Shown: piece after piece, positions 1 to 10,737 of the stretch
Layout: every line of letters starts with the position of its first letter
Position numbering within the stretch: position 1 is the first letter of the stretch
From: Tetrapyrgos nigripes
Taxonomy: Eukaryota > Basidiomycota > Agaricomycetes > Agaricales > Campanellaceae
Reading direction: 5' to 3'
Assembly: GCA_013368315.1 (NCBI GenBank)
Contig: JAACJM010000163.1
Span: forward strand, 124,001 to 188,000
Length of the DNA: 64,000 nt
Notes under the pieces: generated by a model
What the model saw: only the letters and a program-made list of their open reading frames with translations
Told to the model about the DNA's origin: nothing
Database searches by the model: none
Translations under genes and position numbers: made by a program

Positions 1-649
1 ATCTCAGAGCCTCCTCTCTCAATACCGTATCAGCAAACTCCCGCATCTTTCGTTGAAAAAACCGGTGGTTATCCTTATAGTAAGGGCTCGTAAAGCCCTC
101 CGACAGCCATGCTGGTTCTCCATATGGGACGGCAGATAACGAGCCAGGAGTACGAGGGATTACTACTTCTTTCTCGCCATGTATCTTCCCGATGATGAGA
201 CGAGAATATTGGGGTCGTTCGAGGACGTCTTGTCTATGCAGACCAAAAAAGGCTGTGGTCACATCTCGTCCAGCTGCCAATGAGAAGTACAGCAGTTCAC
301 AAAGCTGGATCGAGCCAGAACGGACTTATTTACACACCTATCATCGGAGAGAACAAGACACTTTTCCCACCTGGATGGAGTAGTGCGAACCTCGAGAGGT
401 CGTAGACATTAGAGTTAATCACGACCCACTGGGAGATTAGATGGTGAGCTATAAACATCGTATCGTAGCGCTGGAGAACATACTAAATCGAGCTCCTTGT
501 TGTGCTAGAATACAGAGAATGAGGCACTGTTTATCCCTCTGCACGAAGGGGATTCTCACCTTAGCAACCTCTTCCAGAGTAAATGTCTTCAATGGAATCC
601 TTAGTGTGGAACTTTTGCTGGCATGGGAGGGGATGGTAGTGGTGGCCAT
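1..649 (-). CDS. Cytochrome b5 / acyl-CoA dehydrogenase fusion protein, N-terminal part (runs off left edge)
   Basis: Start ATG is at 649-647. Predicted exons are 649-560, 504-484 (a 21-nt microexon), 428-338 and 273 to beyond base 1, with GT-AG introns that keep one frame. The first about 100 residues form a cytochrome b5 domain: the FTLEEVAK start, HNKELDL from the microexon, WVVINSNVYDLSRF, and the heme-ligand motif HPGG, followed by GRDVTTAFFGLHR. After a linker comes VPYGEPAWLSEG-FTSPYYKDNHRFFQ, the start of the fungal acyl-CoA dehydrogenase domain. In this family an FAD enzyme oxidises acyl-CoA or a related CoA ester, and the fused b5 may pass electrons on; that part is family knowledge. 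The FAD-binding and catalytic regions lie outside the window, so activity cannot be judged. The domain call is strong and the exon borders are good. Confidence 0.85.
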
Positions 650-1475
650 TGTAGTAGTCGTGAAGGTTCTGAACTGCTTATGATAAGTTATTGTACTCGA
701 ATCTCAATGCGCCCGCAACCCGGGCTACGCATGTGTGTGCTTGCTCATTGCCTGGCTGATACGACTGGCGAATAACATATCACGGCAAGGATACCAAATC
801 GAATTTGGAATTGAGCGTGGAGTACTGAGTAGCATCGCACATGAAAAATGAAAGTCCTTTTCTCAAGCGTACCCCGGAAATCCCGGATGCGTTTGCGGGT
901 AAGTAGGAATCTGCAGTAAAATGTACTGGGCTTTCACAACAGAGGCTGCAGAACGAGTCGTAAAAGAATTTACTTACACTCTAACTTCCAAAACATACGT
1001 ATGCCTTGCCACGAGTTTTCGAGAGTGCAGATCCTGACGTATCCCGTCTCCGTCTATTCGGTATCCTATCTCCGTGCTAGTCCCGCCCCATTGTCATTTA
1101 TTGCGGCCGCAAAATAATATATACAGACTATACATAACTGTATGAGCCTTAGATCGTCTACTAAGGACGCTTGGTAACGGGTGCGTTACTGTGCGTTAGC
1201 TGTTGAAAGCATAGTGCATACTAGGCTGCTCACCCCTCAAGTGTGGCGTCAACAAGTAGAGGTAGCTTACTTGTAGGGCGAAAGAAAACTAGTGAAGATT
1301 TCATTAAATCATAATGCGTTTGTAGGGCAAGTTTTGAGTTTAAGAACAATCGGAGGGTAGGCTACAGAAGCTAATACAATAGGTACAAGGAATAAAGCAA
1401 AGCAGGGCATAGGGCATGACCGGTGACCAACCGATACCCAGCGGAAATAATGAGAAAGCATGATACATGATGAAG
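650..1475. other. Intergenic, AT/GC-mixed, no gene seen
   Basis: This stretch lies between the start of the acyl-CoA dehydrogenase gene and the 118-bp tandem duplication. No coding frame with family-like sequence or splice structure is visible. It should hold the promoter of the leftward dehydrogenase gene. Confidence 0.5.
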
Positions 1476-1710
1476 AGACGTCGAGCCAAAAGAGATGGCG
1501 AGTCAAAGTAAAAGAGAAAGCATAGCACAGCTAACAACACAGAGGATACAATAACGCAGGAGGATACAGATGACCTACAACCACGAAAAAAAAAGACGTC
1601 GAGCCAAAGGAGATGGCGAGTCAAAGCAAAAAAGAAAGCATAGCACAGCTAACGACACAGAGGATACAATAACGCAGGAGGATACAAATGGCCTACAACC
1701 ACGTAAAAAG
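1476..1710. repeat. Tandem duplication of a 118-bp unit
   Basis: Copy 1 spans 1476-1593 and copy 2 spans 1594-1710. Both begin AGACGTCGAGCCAAA and end near CCTACAACCACG, with only a few substitutions and small indels (such as AACAACAC versus AACGACAC). The unit lies just downstream of the 3' end of the leftward UIM protein gene, so it may affect its terminator or 3' UTR. No protein function is visible. Confidence 0.9.
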
Positions 1711-1758
1711 AATCCAGGATAGGATAGCACAAAGAAGAGAAAGAAAGAAAGAAAGCTT

Positions 1759-3606
1759 TTACAACAACAGTCCTTGAAGCACCAAATACATCAGTCCATC
1801 CGCCATAGCCCATAGCTTCTCCACTGTCGGCGGGAAATTAATTCGGTTCCTCATGTCGATCAACGCCATGCGGTGGGCATCTAGCCCTTCGATGATAGAG
1901 TAGAGAGACTCGGAGTCTTGAGTCTGGTCGCGAGGTAACGGCCATGAACGATGTCCTTTGTCATGAGAAGGAGAATGAGAGAGACTGGAGCCTGCCAATC
2001 TGCTATACATGTCATTAGAAGACGGAGGGGATGGGGCCTCGGTACAATCTCTTGCCCACCGACTGATCCCGTAATCGGGCCTCAGACCGCCGTATTGACT
2101 ACTGCCGGAATGATCACGACTAGATCCTAAGGATGCGCCAGGCGGGTCCATAAACAATGCCACCACTCGGTCCTCTGGCGAGTCTGTCAGGGTACGCAAA
2201 AGAGCAAGGACAGATAGGTACATGTCACTGTGCGCAACCCAGTTTTTGACAGAGGCGTTTCGGAGAAGGACGGACAGTACGTGACGAAGGAGGGAGACTT
2301 CGAGGAGAGGTGCAATGTCGGACCAAAACTCGGCCTGGTCTTCCGAAGAGTCGTCGTCAAGTGAGAGAAGAGATCGAAGAAGGGCAAATGTACGCTCAGC
2401 GCGGTCTTCCCATTGCCCCGACTGAGAACCAGCTCGTTGGGACGGCGGCGATGAAGTAGAGAAAGAGGATGCTACTGCCAGGTAGGTTTCCTCTAGGTGT
2501 TTGAGCACCTCGAAAACACCGATCAAGCGTGCCACGTCACAGCATGACATGGCTGCCGGACAAGTCTCGTTGCCTGAAGATGAGAAGCAGTGTGAAGGAC
2601 AATTGGTACGGTGTCGTGGTTTGAAACACCCGCGACAGTAGACTTGACCACATTCCGGAACGGTACAGATAAGGTGAAGATGTTGATGGAGCTTGAAGGG
2701 AGTTGACGATGCAGAATGACGGTGCTTTTGGGATTGAACAGACTATAAGAGACCACAGGAAGTTGTCAGAAGCTGCACAAGGCTAATAAGGCTATCCGTA
2801 CGTACTGAAAGAATCCTACACCTCCCACCACACCTCGAGCAGGCTGGTAACTGCTTGGGAAAGAATAGCCTTTCATACTCCTTCATCTCGGCTTGCAGGT
2901 CGGAGCTCTGCGGGGGTAGAGTAGACGATGCAGGTCCATGCATGGCAATACGAGATGAGCGTCGAGACAGCGTACTCCTCAGCATCCTCGTTGCTGCTGC
3001 CATGGAAGACCGCCTGGACAATTTCGCCATTTCGTCGACGTCAAGGTGTTGAGAGGTACGAGAAGAGCTGCCAGCAGTTCTATTCGTGGAAGGGCGGTGA
3101 ATAGGTGGAGGATTGTCGAAAGAGGGAGACGAAGGTGGATATCCGGACAAAGAAGTATGCGTCGAAGCAGAGGTAGATGGTGACGATGAGGTCGTTGTCC
3201 GCAACGGAGGCGTAAAGGGGATATCAGTATCCACAGTAAGAGTTGAAAGAGGTCTAGCTCCCAGCTGAGGTCGAGAAGAATACGAAGGGGAGCTTGACAT
3301 CGACGTCAGAAGCGATGAGCTGACAGCCGACCCATTCTCAGCATAGAGAGGTGAAGGTCTCGCAGTGACCGGCTGCTGATGTAAGGATCGTCGAAAATCT
3401 TCACGCTTGGCTGATTCCAGAGATTCCTGTATAGCGATAGCCAATGCGGTCTCGTCGTCGAGCTCATCTGAAGAAGAATCTTCATACAAACTCTCCGACT
3501 CCTCTGTGATAGTCCTGAGTACGGCTTCATCCAACTCATCTCCATAGTAAAAGTCTTGAGGTTGGAATCTGAGACCAGGTCGTACTTGATGCGATACGGC
3601 TGCCAT
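1759..3606 (-). CDS. UIM and RING/IBR-like zinc-finger protein (ubiquitin-related, role unknown)
   Basis: Two exons, 3606-2806 and 2742-1759, joined by a GTACGT...ATAG intron in phase 0, give about 594 residues. Residues 49-66 (ELDDETALAIAIQESLES) match a ubiquitin-interacting motif: an acidic lead, then ALAxAIQxSL. A Ser/Thr-rich, low-complexity stretch follows to about residue 230. A cysteine cluster comes next: CSRCGGRC at about 256-263 and, after the splice, CTVPECGQVYCRGCF with more Cys/His (RHRTNCPSHC). This arrangement resembles a divergent RING/IBR zinc site. The C-terminal 260 residues are helical with no motif I recognise. Ubiquitin binding is inferred. An E3 ligase role is possible, but the ligand spacing is not canonical. 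No E2 (UBC) fold is visible downstream. Confidence 0.7.
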
Positions 3607-4146
3607 TGTCGTAGGATTTCAGAGGCAGGAAGCAGGCTGCGATCTTCCCGAGACAAACTGCGGTGACACCCCTAGTGTAAGTGCTTAAAAACAAAAGATT
3701 GAAACGTGAAACGCACAGGACCCATCTGCTATCGAAGGAACGAGGAGGGGGCGAGGATGATGACGACCTTGATAAAGTGCGGAAGAGGTCGCTCCAAATT
3801 TCAAAGCGGGACCACAACACGTGTAGACCGCATGTACTCATCCGGATACATCCGAACGCTTACTTATCCCGCCACAGTGCCACTTGGACACCACTTTGAA
3901 CGGAGGCTTACTCTATTACAGCAGCAACTAGAGTATCAAATGTAGCGGAAGAGTACTATCCTCCTTGGCATATTCCTATTTTTGATACTTATATCACTGA
4001 CGAAAAATCCATACTTATTTGATAGCGATCTAGTAACGCCCACTGATGGTACATCTTCTAAATTAATGATGCATACGAGCTGCATACGAGAGGCTATGAC
4101 AAGACTGTGCTATATGTACATTGGTTAATCTCACAAAGTCGTGTAC
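3607..4146. other. Intergenic between tail of aminotransferase gene and start of UIM gene
   Basis: About 540 bp with no convincing exon. The upstream side should carry the promoter of the leftward UIM gene, and 4100-4146 the 3' end of the aminotransferase transcript. Short open frames on both strands here have no family features. Confidence 0.5.
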
Positions 4147-6330
4147 TTAATCTACTATCTGCCAGTTCCTTTTGAATGCCTTTGCAAGGCGTTGAATTCC
4201 GAGGAGCATATCTTCACGCTGAATCAATCAATGATCCATAAGTAGGAACCCGCGAATTTACAAGGTTGGGTACTTACGCTTTCGTATGAGAAAGTCATAC
4301 GGAAAAACGCTACATCAGGTTCTTTCTTCTGCTCTTCACCCGTTGCAACGATCGGTTGATAGAACCAGTACGGTGTCAGCAAGATCTATAGAAAATTATC
4401 GTTAGGGATCCGAACTTCTGAATGATCAGATTAAGTACCTTGTCTTCGTGAATAAGCTGCGTCCAGAACGCTTCTGTCCACACCCTATCAGGCTCTTGTT
4501 CACCTGAAGCCTGCAAAGCTTTGAACTCTGGGTTTTGAGAGAGATAGGCTTTGACGTAGATGAACATTCCACCCTTTTACACGAATCACCATGAGCTGAT
4601 CGCAAATTTCAAAGAAATGATCAACACTTACCTTTGGATAACTGAAGCTGAAGAAAGGTATTGCTTGAGGATCCTCCTTGTGGCCTTTAGCCAAAGCTAG
4701 GAAATCATCAATATGTTCCATTCCTGCGGGAATGACATCGAACACTTCGTGAAATATATCGCACTAAATCATCATGTAAATGATGGGTCTGAAAATGGCC
4801 CTGGGTGCAGCTACAACTCACGATCCAATCTCTACGAATAGCGTAGTTCTCCCGGACGCCCAACAACCAACGAATGTATCCGTCTTGACCCCAATGCTTG
4901 AGAAGCTCCTCGATGATTGCCTATTCGGCGGTGAAGGGTCTCCTGAGTCTTCATAGCTGAGATAGTACATACCTGTGACCATCCACACGGCGCCTGAGAA
5001 ACGACTTCCGTTGCGTGTACTAGTCGCTCAGCGAAGAAGGAGTTGCAAACAAAGTACCCTAGCCTATTTCCTGGTCCCAGGGTCTAATGCTCGATTTAGT
5101 CATCGTAAACGTAGACTAAAGAAGTCTATCTATATACCTTGCTCATAGTCTCGAGACGAATGACACGTCCTTGATGGTCAATGTGTATGAACGGAGAGAC
5201 GAGCGTCTTCATGAGGTCGGTATCGTTTTCTACGACTTTGGAATCTTCTTTCCGTTCGTGCAGAGGCACGTATTCGGGAAGCTGCAGGAAATAGTACGGG
5301 TCATCTTCGCAGATAATGATATCGTATTTGACGCAGGTATCGTATATCGCTTGTTTTCGTTCAAATGGAAGCGTGGCACCAGTGGGATTCTGACCAACAG
5401 GAACGGTATAAAGTCTCCAAAGAGTTATCATCGATCAGCCATCTCAAAAAATCATCAGAGTAAGTGAATAAAATACTCGTACTCACAGATGCGGCCGTTT
5501 AACTCCTGGATGAGTTTCATCCCACTTGTCCAAGACGCGTTCCAAATCCTCCGGAATCATCCCATCCTTATCCATCTTTATCGGAACGCCTTTGCACCCC
5601 ATAGGAGCCCACAACGATTGAGAAGAAGGGAAGGTATGCTCCTCGACGATGATATAGTCTCCATATTCACAGAGAAGGCCCACGACTTTGTTCCACCCAT
5701 CTGTACTGCCCGAGTTGAGAAGAAGGTCCCAATCAGCGTATCCTGGACGCATAAACTTGGAAGTGAAATCTCTGAAAAGGGATGTGAGAGCTGGGGAACC
5801 GCGGCCAGAACCTTTGAATGGCATGCATAGTATGTGAAGATGAAGTGAGGGGTTTTGAGCGATTATTTGAGCGATGGAGACTTACAGTATTGTATGGCCT
5901 TCGAAAGCGTATTCGTTTGATTGGTAGAGGCGTACTGAGGAAGAGATATGTCTACAGATGAATGAACCGTCTCTCCTGGCATGATTTTTGCATCAGATGC
6001 ATAGACCTTGAGGTCGAGTTGTTGATATGGGAATAAGCTCGGATGAGGAAGACCTGTAGAAGGCACGAGTGGATACTTAGTGGCCTAGTACATTGGAATA
6101 GATGACTTTCGCTGACTCGCCTCCTGCGAGACTGATTATTCCAGGTTCAGATAAGTCTTTCGCCGAGTGCTGTAACATTAGCATCAACCACGGCGAGGAA
6201 GGATCCGCTACTTACATTGGAAAAGATGTTTCAAAGGACTCCCTCCTCTTGACCGACTGAGCTTGTTAAGATGGTGAGAAAGGTCAACAGCCTTGGGCAG
6301 CTCCCTAGCTGGAATGGTGTTGGAAGCCAT
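4147..6330 (-). CDS. ARO8: Aromatic amino acid / 2-aminoadipate aminotransferase, ARO8 type (PLP fold I)
   Basis: Start ATG is at 6330 (MASNTIPARELPKAVDLSHH) and the stop TAA is at 4149-4147, across about ten short-intron exons. Recognisable blocks in order: SLAGGLPHPSLFPY (substrate side), SGRGSPALTSLFRDF, LNSGSTDGWNKV (cofactor phosphate region), GQNPTGATLPFERKQAIY (conserved NPTG), IICEDDPYYFLQ (Asp contacting the PLP ring nitrogen), RVIRLETMSK (Schiff-base lysine), and GPGNRLGYFVCN. This order is that of fungal ARO8/kynurenine-aminoadipate aminotransferases, which transfer amino groups between aromatic amino acids or 2-aminoadipate and 2-oxoglutarate. All key residues seen appear intact, so the gene is probably functional. 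Exact substrate choice (ARO8 versus ARO9-like) cannot be read from sequence. Confidence 0.88.
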
Positions 6331-7206
6331 CTTGCCGCTGATCTCTTCGTATATGTGCTGCTCGCTCTCGGCGACTTGACGCTAGGTTCTTATGAAGAAC
6401 GCTGATGCGTAAAGATATCTGCCCGTCGAGTCATTTTATAGTCTGCTGATGTCAATTTTTGTCAAGCGAGCGCCCGACGCCTGTCGAGAATCCCTAAATC
6501 TCCGGAATTACTGCTGGCCGATTACGCTCTATACAAGGTGCGTCACCGGCAACTAAGTTGAATAGATTTATCGTTTTTAAAGTCTATCAATTTACAGCAG
6601 TCTAATTATCACGTACGTGACCATTGTAGTCCCCTCTATCTCCTCTTTCAGTGCTCCGTGCACCAGGCGCCTCAGGGTGTCCCTATGCCTCCGTGGCTCG
6701 GTCTCCGTGACCCCGGTCTTCGCGATCCGTTCTCCATTTATTTCATATTCCTTCATATTTTTTCCTTTTCTCTTTTTCTTTATCTTTTCGATCTCATCAT
6801 CACTGTCGTCATTTTTGATCTCCATTTTCCTGGAACTTCCTTCTTCCATCGTACATATTTCCGCCGTACCGAAAGACTCGCCACATTCTTCTTTCCTTCG
6901 TCTTACTCCCTTATTCATTTCTTTAGCATATGTACATATTTGCGCAACCCACCCACCTCAACCCTTATATTTCTTTGATCTTTGCTCGTAGTTACTATAC
7001 ATGATGTAAATAGGCACTCGCCGTCTCGAAATTTGATTTTTCAGGGGTGCCGCTGTTCCAGGGCTCCCCGTGTCAGCCTAATCTTTTGTTCCGTCATCCT
7101 CTGACTACGTCTCAAAGCGAAAAGCAAGATAATTAGAGGAGTCTTGCAGCATAACTCTACGTCGACAGCCTATATGAACACTGACCTTCCCAAAGCCTGA
7201 CGCATC
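6331..7206. other. Intergenic; low-complexity pyrimidine-rich stretch
   Basis: This stretch holds the promoter of the leftward aminotransferase gene, then a strongly pyrimidine-rich block (about 6720-6960). The block leaves opposing open frames on both strands: 6592-6918 minus is Lys/Glu-rich (108 aa), and 6617-6991 plus is Ser/Phe-rich. Neither shows a domain or splice pattern. I treat them as composition-driven, though a small Lys-rich minus-strand gene starting with ATG at 6918 cannot be excluded. Confidence 0.4.
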
Positions 7207-7332
7207 GGCCGACTAGCTCAGTTGGTTAGAGCGTCGTGCTAATAGGCTGAACAGCCGATTTGCCCTCATCTGCAGGTCGGTTGTTCAACCAGTTCTACGC
7301 GAAGGTCTTGGGTTCGATCCCCACGTTGGCCA
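7207..7332 (+). tRNA. tRNA-Ile: tRNA-Ile (anticodon AAU) with a 52-nt intron
   Basis: The acceptor strands GGCCGAC (7207-7213) and GTTGGCC (7325-7331) pair, with discriminator A at 7332. The D-arm GCTC/GAGC is intact. The anticodon stem TCGTG/CGCGA pairs and the loop reads C-T-AAT-A, giving AAU for isoleucine. An intron at 7245-7296 sits after position 37, the canonical eukaryotic nuclear site, and exon 2 resumes at A7297. The T-loop TTCGATC is canonical. The outermost T-stem pair (7308/7324) is a T-C mismatch. Internal A and B boxes are present. Confidence 0.93.
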
Positions 7333-7540
7333 CTGGATCTTTTTGGTTTTTGGACTATGTACTCTACATTATTGTACTTCTGCCTCTAGCATAGTAACCT
7401 GGCTCTCCCTAAGAGATGTTTTTTTTGCCCTAATCATCCACGGAATCTAAAATACTTCCGGCTAATTTACAAATTTTTTTCTATTTGAATTTACAATTCG
7501 AGCGATCAAGCTTACGGTGTCTGAATACAAACTGTGAGGG

Positions 7541-8911
7541 TCAGTGGTGCCTCGCAGCAAGAAGATCTATGAAAGTATGAGCAAAGACATTTATCTAGCT
7601 GAGAATTACTCACCACTCGCACTCCCAAACTGACCAGTCTCAGAAACAAAAGGCCTCGCAATGAAACTCCGTTTGGACGAGTTTCTACGGCGATACATCC
7701 AGAAAATAATTCCCCACAAAATAAGCACTACAACACCACCTATCACGATGCCGCTGATTGCACCTGCTCCTAAAGAGTTGCTCGCTGAGCTCGAGCTTGA
7801 AGAGGTATCGGAACTAGGTGTGTTGGATGCAGAAGGATCCCCCAGGGAACTAGATGCGACAAAATTGGGATTTGTGGACTCATCTACGCCATTTGTTTCG
7901 CCTGGGGTTGATATGCCAGAATTCTGTGTTGAAGTGGGAGACGATGTAGGTCGTACCGTTGAGGAATTGGAAGCGGTCGAATTGCAATGTGTAAATGTGT
8001 TTCCACCGGTGGATGCGATATCTTTCGATAAAAAGCCTTGGGTCCACTCGCTAAGAGAGACAGTCAAGGCGATAGTAAGCAACGAAAGGACTTTACTCAC
8101 TAGAACCACGATCCATCACTCCAGAAAACTCGATTATACATCGAGTCAAAGATCTTAATTCCTGCGTTGCACACTCCTGATTGTATTTCATCAGTAAATC
8201 TGATGAACCGTACATCATTCAAATCAGCTTTATAATGAAGAATGAAAAACAAGCCAACGTACGACTTGTTCGTGTTGGGTGAGCAGAAAGTGCCAGCGGA
8301 ATGTCCTCCAGAAAGATATATCTCATACGCCCCAGCTCCTGCGTCGAATCCATTAGGAGCATTAGAAAGTCCTTGTTGGCATCTGGCGGAGCTGTGAGTA
8401 CTTATTTCCATCTAGTGAGGTCGCATAGAATAACCAACGTTAAGCATAGCATGCTAAGACCAAATGCGATTGAATTGCAGCAGCAATCGGCTTGGAAAGC
8501 TGGAAGTCAGCCATTGCGAATTTAAGACAGAGTTACAACGCCTCACCGATTTGTTCATTGCAGATATCCGGTGGAGTACTGGTATTCATTATTCCAACTT
8601 GAACTGGTACGGACAGAGACCGTCAATCGTTGACAAGGTCCAAATCCCGAAATGAGCTCACATTGAGGGTTACATATCTGCCTCAGCCGCTCGTATGTTT
8701 TACCTGGATACGTCGAGTAAGTAATAAGGACAATCAAGAAGGACGACCAATCGGATATGTTACGCTTACAAGGAGTCTCCCCAACGGCATTACTATACCA
8801 GTCCAATGCATCATCAGCGCATGTTATATTCCCTTCTGCAAACGTTGGAATGATATACAAGTTAAATGTAGCAAGCGACAGGAGGAGGAGGAGGAGGAAA
8901 GAGTGTTCCAT
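7541..8911 (-). CDS. Cys-rich single-pass membrane protein, paralog 1
   Basis: ATG at 8911 begins a signal peptide (MEHSFLLLLLLSLATF...). Exons then give CADDALDWYSNAVGETPC, KTYERLRQICNPQ, TPPDICNEQIG, DCCCNSIAFGLSMLCL, CQQGLSNAPNGFDAG, FCSPNTNKS and VCNAGIKIFDSMYNRVFWSDGSWF. After the intron ending at about 8062 come EWTQGFLSKDIAS and NTFTHC, a Ser/Thr-rich stalk (about 70 residues), and a membrane helix (AISGIVIGGVVVLILWGIIFW) with a basic RRR stop. The last exon is uncertain: the frame runs to 7606, but a GTGAGT donor at 7613 and an exon to the TGA at 7541 is equally likely. The ectodomain order and splice sites match two rightward paralogs at 10.7 and 13.1 kb. Topology suggests a cell-surface protein; function unknown. 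Confidence 0.75.
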
Positions 8912-9410
8912 ATGTGCGAGAGGGGGACGAAGAAGAGAGCCAGTCCGTCACTTTAAGGGAGCACGTTGCTAGCACAACAGCAAGAACAATCACTCATCTA
9001 GGACAAGCTTCAGCACACGGGTTCCTAGATATCACAAAATGATGAAAGATGGAAGCATTAGTCGCACTTACGGCTGCAACTTTCTTAGAACTTGCTGTGT
9101 TTTCATCGTACATCTGATGCATTTAAGTATGAACTTGCAACTCGGAATAGCTTTTTACGGGTCCATTGCAACCTGCGAAGTAGATGTTTCATGAATACTT
9201 AGTTGGTCTCATGATGATTATCAGTCCTGTGTTCGTCGTTAGCAAACCATTTTTAGATACAGCGGGAGCGCACAGAGGGTTAACTCTTGAGTGGCTCCTG
9301 AAGATATAATTAGGGGTTATGCTTGAGCGCAGGCTATGCGATATCGCGGATCAATCGCGAGTCCAGACAAAGTCCAGTGCAAAGGTTTTTTTTTGCTTTG
9401 ACCTTCACAG
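8912..9410. other. Intergenic between divergent paralog and candidate RNA
   Basis: Contains the upstream region of the leftward membrane-protein gene, with a GGA-repeat tract ending near 8900. No coding exon is seen. Confidence 0.4.
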
Positions 9411-9514
9411 CCCTTCACCCAGCCTCGTATCAGGCGACTGGGCTCGGTCTACTGAAAGCTAAGCATCACCATTAGTCCGCCGTGCCCAGCTTGGGTAAGA
9501 GGCTGCCCTTCACC
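9411..9514. ncRNA. Nested-stem GC-rich element, candidate structured RNA
   Basis: Two nested perfect stems are visible: CAGCCTC (9420-9426) with GAGGCTG (9499-9505), and inside it CTGGGC (9438-9443) with GCCCAG (9484-9489). Near-identical CCCTTCACC lies at both outer edges as a direct repeat. The apical region CTGAAAGCTAAGCATCACC loosely recalls a 5S rRNA internal box (AGCTAAGCA), but the rest does not fit 5S. A T-run (9386-9394) lies just upstream on the plus strand, the wrong side for a Pol III terminator of a plus transcript. Strand and identity are unknown. Confidence 0.3.
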
Positions 9515-10737
9515 TATTCCAATCAAGAGTGAGGATGACATCAATTTGTGAGATGCCCTTATTCATACATGTGTAACATACCCAGGTACAGCTTAAACTC
9601 CGCATTTTATCTTTAAACCTCCTCTCGTGTAGTATCTAGAGACTCAAAAAACCTAATGAATGCCTCCCTACATTCTTACTCTCTGATTTTCCATATGGAC
9701 TCGGGGTTTACACTATAAATTTATAATTGTTCATCATTCTAATGATCGTCGTTACTGTCTGGCTACGAGACTACATCACATCTTGTAGAACTACGTTTTG
9801 GTTCACTCTTTATATTCATTCTATGCTACCTGTGCATCAAAAACTTATTTTCAGAATAAATCGAGTCTTTTATCATCCGTAAACCCGTAATACGGTCGTA
9901 CAATATAGCAACCATACTGTCTCAAACTAGAGTGAGCTTTTATATATGTACGATACGATACGGTCACGGCGTTCCCGTGGCTGTATTTCTTACGACCATA
10001 GCTGTCTGGTAGCCGGGCACGGTACAGTGATCACCCCTACTTTTGATGCATTACCATAGACACACGCTCTTGCTCTGAAATTTAGCATACATAGACCCTA
10101 TACCCCACTAATACTTGAATGTATCTAACTAGTTTACTCAGAGCCTACCTGTAGAAAGTTTTTTGGAAGAAATACGTGTTAGAAGGACTGTTCAATTCCT
10201 GTAAATCAAGTACAGAATAAGTAAATGAGCTATGGAATAACTACTACGAGCGCAAATGCCTGGGAAACAGGGATGTTCCGAGTCCGCAAGCCGCGGCGTC
10301 TAGCCTTAGCCTTGCCAAGCCCGACACAGCCCGACACCAGGTCTTCCCAAGGTACTCTTCCTCCCTCTTTTGGCAGGCGTCATTCCTGGTTAATAAGCCG
10401 ACAGCTGATTCATTTCGGATGCAAAGAGCTGAAAAGGGACGTCGCTGCTACTACTATGTAGTACTGAAAGGGTAGATGTATGCTTCCGCGCAGCTCTGGC
10501 CGAATGCAAGATGTTTGTTGAAAAGGATCCAGACGACGCGTTCTCTGCAATAGGTACTTTAGCTAGATGATCAACTCACTCAAACTCATATATAATGCTG
10601 AGAAGCCTTGGAAGAGCCGGCGTTGGCTATACTTTTTTCACAGGCACCATCAAAAGCTTGACTAAAAGGGGAATTTACAAACGCCACCGTGGAGCTGCTT
10701 GAATCTACCTTGGAGACTGACCACTACCTCGCCCCTC
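9515..10737. other. Intergenic, no gene seen
   Basis: AT-rich sequence with repeated ACGATACGATACGG/CGTAATACGGTCGTA-like words at about 9885-10000; similar words recur at about 15930-16030. One open frame at 10225-10461 has no domain and no splice context. The last about 100 bp is the promoter of the rightward paralog. Confidence 0.4.

Noticed and set aside
1476..1710. CRISPR-like or regulatory repeat array
   Set aside because: Only two adjacent copies of a 118-bp unit with no spacers; a plain tandem duplication in a eukaryote.
6592..6991. Opposing open frames of 108 (minus) and 124 (plus) codons
   Set aside because: Both follow from a pyrimidine-rich block; low-complexity products with no domain, and neither can be preferred.
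9411..9514. 5S rRNA gene
   Set aside because: Only a short AGCTAAGCA-like word matches; length, arms and later boxes do not fit 5S.
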